Source: an uncultured Pelagibacteraceae bacterium (lineage in GTDB: Bacteria; Pseudomonadota; Alphaproteobacteria; Pelagibacterales; Pelagibacteraceae). From it: a DNA stretch of 54,093 nucleotides. Shown here piece after piece: positions 52,717 through 54,093 of the stretch. The DNA is taken from NCBI GenBank assembly GCA_902628495.1, contig CACONH010000006.1, forward strand, positions 1 to 54,093, in the 5' to 3' direction. How positions within the stretch are numbered: the first letter of the stretch is position 1; every line of letters starts with the position of its first letter. A program made the translations under genes and the position numbers. A model generated the notes under the pieces. It worked only from the letters and a program-made list of their open reading frames with translations. It ran no database searches and had not been told where the DNA came from.

Positions 52717-53628
52717 TTAATCTAATGCAACAACTGCAGCAGCAATTGAAGCTAATCTGGCTGTTGCTTCATCTGATCTACTTGTAATAACCACAGGTAC
52801 TTTTCCTCCAATTACAACACCCGCTGCACAAGCTCCCATAAAATAAATCATCATTTTTACTAAAGCATTTCCACTTTCAACACTAGGAACTAATAGTACA
52901 TCAGCATCTCCTGCAACTATGTTTTTAATTCCCTTAATTTCAGCAGATTTTTTTGAGATACTATTATCAAACGCTAAAGGCCCGAATACATCTGCATCCA
53001 AACTTTCTTTTTTTGAAAGTTCAGTAATTTCTTTTGCCTCCATTGAACTTTGAATACTATCTAAAACTTCTTCTGTTGCTGACAATACAGCAACCTTTGG
53101 TCTGTTGTTTCCAATTCTTTTAGAAAAATCTATAACGTTTTTTAATATGTGCATTTTTGTTTTTACATTAGGTAAAACATTTAAAGCACCATCAGTGATT
53201 ATTAATGGCTTATCATCTTTTTCTAATGTCATATGCCAAACATGGCTTAATCTAGTTTTACCAAGAAGTTTATACTCTCTTTTTAAAACTTCTTTCATCA
53301 ATATATCCGTATGAATATGACCCTTTACTATAATCTTAACTTTACCCTTCATTGCAAGTTTAGCAGCGACTGCCGCTGTATTATTTTCTACTGGCTCATG
53401 AATTACTTCATAACCTGAAATATCAAATTGAATTTCATTAGCACATTTTTGAATTTGTTCTTTATCACCAATAAATATTGGTTTAATTAAATCTTCCTTT
53501 ACAGCATCCATTACAGATTGCATTGGAAGAGGTTTTCCAGCATTAACAATTGCAGCTGTTGCACCTTTCTTTTTTATAGAGGCATCCAGTAAATTGTTTG
53601 GACAAATTATTTGTTTATTAGATAGCAT
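52717..53628 (-). CDS. Phosphate acetyl/butyryltransferase family enzyme
   Basis: This 303-residue PTA/PTB-family enzyme exchanges CoA thioesters and acyl phosphates. Family blocks are AAIVNAGKPLPMQSVMDAVK near the N-terminus, KGHIHTDILMKEVLKREYKL, RLSHVWHMTLEKDDKPLIIT and ETGNAL-type VESGNALVKMMIYFMGACAA. It resembles the C-terminal half of bifunctional enoyl-CoA hydratase/phosphate acetyltransferases. In sulfonate degradation Pta converts acetyl phosphate, made by Xsc, to acetyl-CoA; Xsc is not in the window. It starts 11 bases inside the Ldh2-type gene's 3' end and lies 23 bases before the hpsN-like gene. Confidence 0.9.
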   Translation of the reverse strand: MLSNKQIICPNNLLDASIKKKGATAAIVNAGKPLPMQSVMDAVKEDLIKPIFIGDKEQIQKCANEIQFDISGYEVIHEPVENNTAAVAAKLAMKGKVKIIVKGHIHTDILMKEVLKREYKLLGKTRLSHVWHMTLEKDDKPLIITDGALNVLPNVKTKMHILKNVIDFSKRIGNNRPKVAVLSATEEVLDSIQSSMEAKEITELSKKESLDADVFGPLAFDNSISKKSAEIKGIKNIVAGDADVLLVPSVESGNALVKMMIYFMGACAAGVVIGGKVPVVITSRSDEATARLASIAAAVVALD

Positions 53629-54093
53629 TTAGTTTTTTTAAATCTTCCATAATACTTTTTGGTATTGGAATATTCTTTTTCATATTTTTTTTATATCTTT
53701 TTTTTGTACCTTCACCAGGAAAATTTATTTCTTTAACTCCTTTAATTTTTGGTAATTTCTTTATAATTCTAATGTTATCTTTAATTCTTTTAATATAGTC
53801 GCTTCCAATAAAAATATTTGGTTTTACAGCCATAAATAAATGTCCAACATTTTGTGGTCCTTTAAAATCATCAAATGGATCTCTCACTTTACCTCCATGG
53901 TTTGCACCTGTCATAACTCCACTTAATATGTCTACCATCCAAGCTAAACCTGATCCTCTAAATCCTGCAATAGGTAACTGTACACCTTTAAGAGCTTTAA
54001 TTGGATCTGTAGTTGGCTTTCCATTTTTATCTAAAGCTACACCTAAAGGAATTTTGTGACCTAAATTAGCCGCTACTCTTATTTTACCTCTAT
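53618..54093 (-). CDS. Ldh2 (malate/L-lactate/sulfolactate dehydrogenase) family protein, C-terminal part
   Basis: The frame is open to the right edge of the window, so only the C-terminal 158 or so residues are present. The segments RGKIRVAANLGHKIPLGVAL, KALKGVQLPIAGFRGSGLAW, MVDILSGVMTGANHGGKV and FPGEGTKKRYKKNMKKNIPI match the Ldh2/YlbC/ComC family. The gene overlaps the phosphate acyltransferase by 11 bases, so both are probably in one operon. In DHPS and sulfolactate pathways a ComC-type enzyme of this family interconverts sulfolactate and sulfopyruvate; this makes the assignment plausible but it could also be an ordinary malate or lactate dehydrogenase. Confidence 0.85.
   Translation of the reverse strand, partial: RGKIRVAANLGHKIPLGVALDKNGKPTTDPIKALKGVQLPIAGFRGSGLAWMVDILSGVMTGANHGGKVRDPFDDFKGPQNVGHLFMAVKPNIFIGSDYIKRIKDNIRIIKKLPKIKGVKEINFPGEGTKKRYKKNMKKNIPIPKSIMEDLKKLNAI

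Noticed and set aside
1-54093. CRISPR array, insertion sequences, prophage, tRNA or rRNA genes
   Set aside because: No spaced direct-repeat arrays, transposase or integrase motifs, or recognisable tRNA/rRNA sequences were seen on either strand.

Overview
The window looks like a piece of a SAR11-clade (Pelagibacterales) or closely related streamlined marine alphaproteobacterial chromosome. The evidence is the very high A+T content (by eye about 70%), mostly tiny or negative spacers, and alphaproteobacterial gene neighbourhoods (aroQ-accB-accC beside DUF2155 and NDUFA12; rne opposite mrcA-prfB; tyrS opposite anmK; iscR-sufBCDS). Many proteins are Lys/Asn/Ile-rich. No rRNA, tRNA, CRISPR array, insertion sequence or prophage was seen, and no gene-free stretch reaches 300 bases.

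Layout. 1-2836: end of a DUF2066-like gene, an Hda-like ATPase and aspartyl-tRNA synthetase. 2837-9448: a stand-alone C-terminal domain of B12-dependent ribonucleotide reductase, NDUFA12, DUF2155, the aroQ-accB-accC operon, thiS-thiG and an RNase E/G. 9531-17580: mrcA, prfB (RF2, with a programmed +1 frameshift), an AsmA-like protein, tyrS and anmK. 17577-24552: an alpha/beta hydrolase opposite the Fe-S assembly operon iscR-sufBCDS-sufU-sufT-sufA, with an IscR-type operator and two Fur-like boxes between them. 24558-32658: glnA, a YbaK-type editing protein, two DMT transporters around a parS-like palindrome, an aldehyde dehydrogenase with a lysine-rich tail, DUF779, a GYD protein and a second aldehyde dehydrogenase. 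32674-39725: CcdA, methyltransferases, a gamma-butyrobetaine-type dioxygenase, an IMPase-family phosphatase, AhpD-like and SMR proteins, SRAP and small DUF proteins. 39749-43598: a small glycan/envelope cluster. 43624-46659: cysK, cysE, an ETHE1-like persulfide dioxygenase and a 1-Cys peroxiredoxin. 46661-51401: methyltransferase, LysE exporter, alternative oxidase, flavodoxin and a beta-propeller autotransporter. 51404-54093: an HpsN-like dehydrogenase, a phosphate acyltransferase and an Ldh2-family dehydrogenase, which together look like part of a C3-sulfonate (DHPS/sulfolactate) pathway.

How the parts connect. Iron and Fe-S control is the clearest regulatory theme. The IscR-like regulator keeps the Cys3-His cluster ligands, its own promoter carries a near-consensus type-1 IscR box, and a second, weaker match to the same box overlaps the start of the alternative oxidase gene. 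This suggests that Fe-S status controls both cluster assembly and a terminal oxidase. Sulfur is the second theme: cysteine synthesis from sulfide, persulfide oxidation and the putative sulfonate genes lie within about 10 kb. The most unusual protein-level observations are the aldehyde dehydrogenase with a 54-residue tail that is about 59% Lys/Arg, the orphan NrdJ C-terminal domain, and the RNase E/G without the zinc-link cysteine motif.
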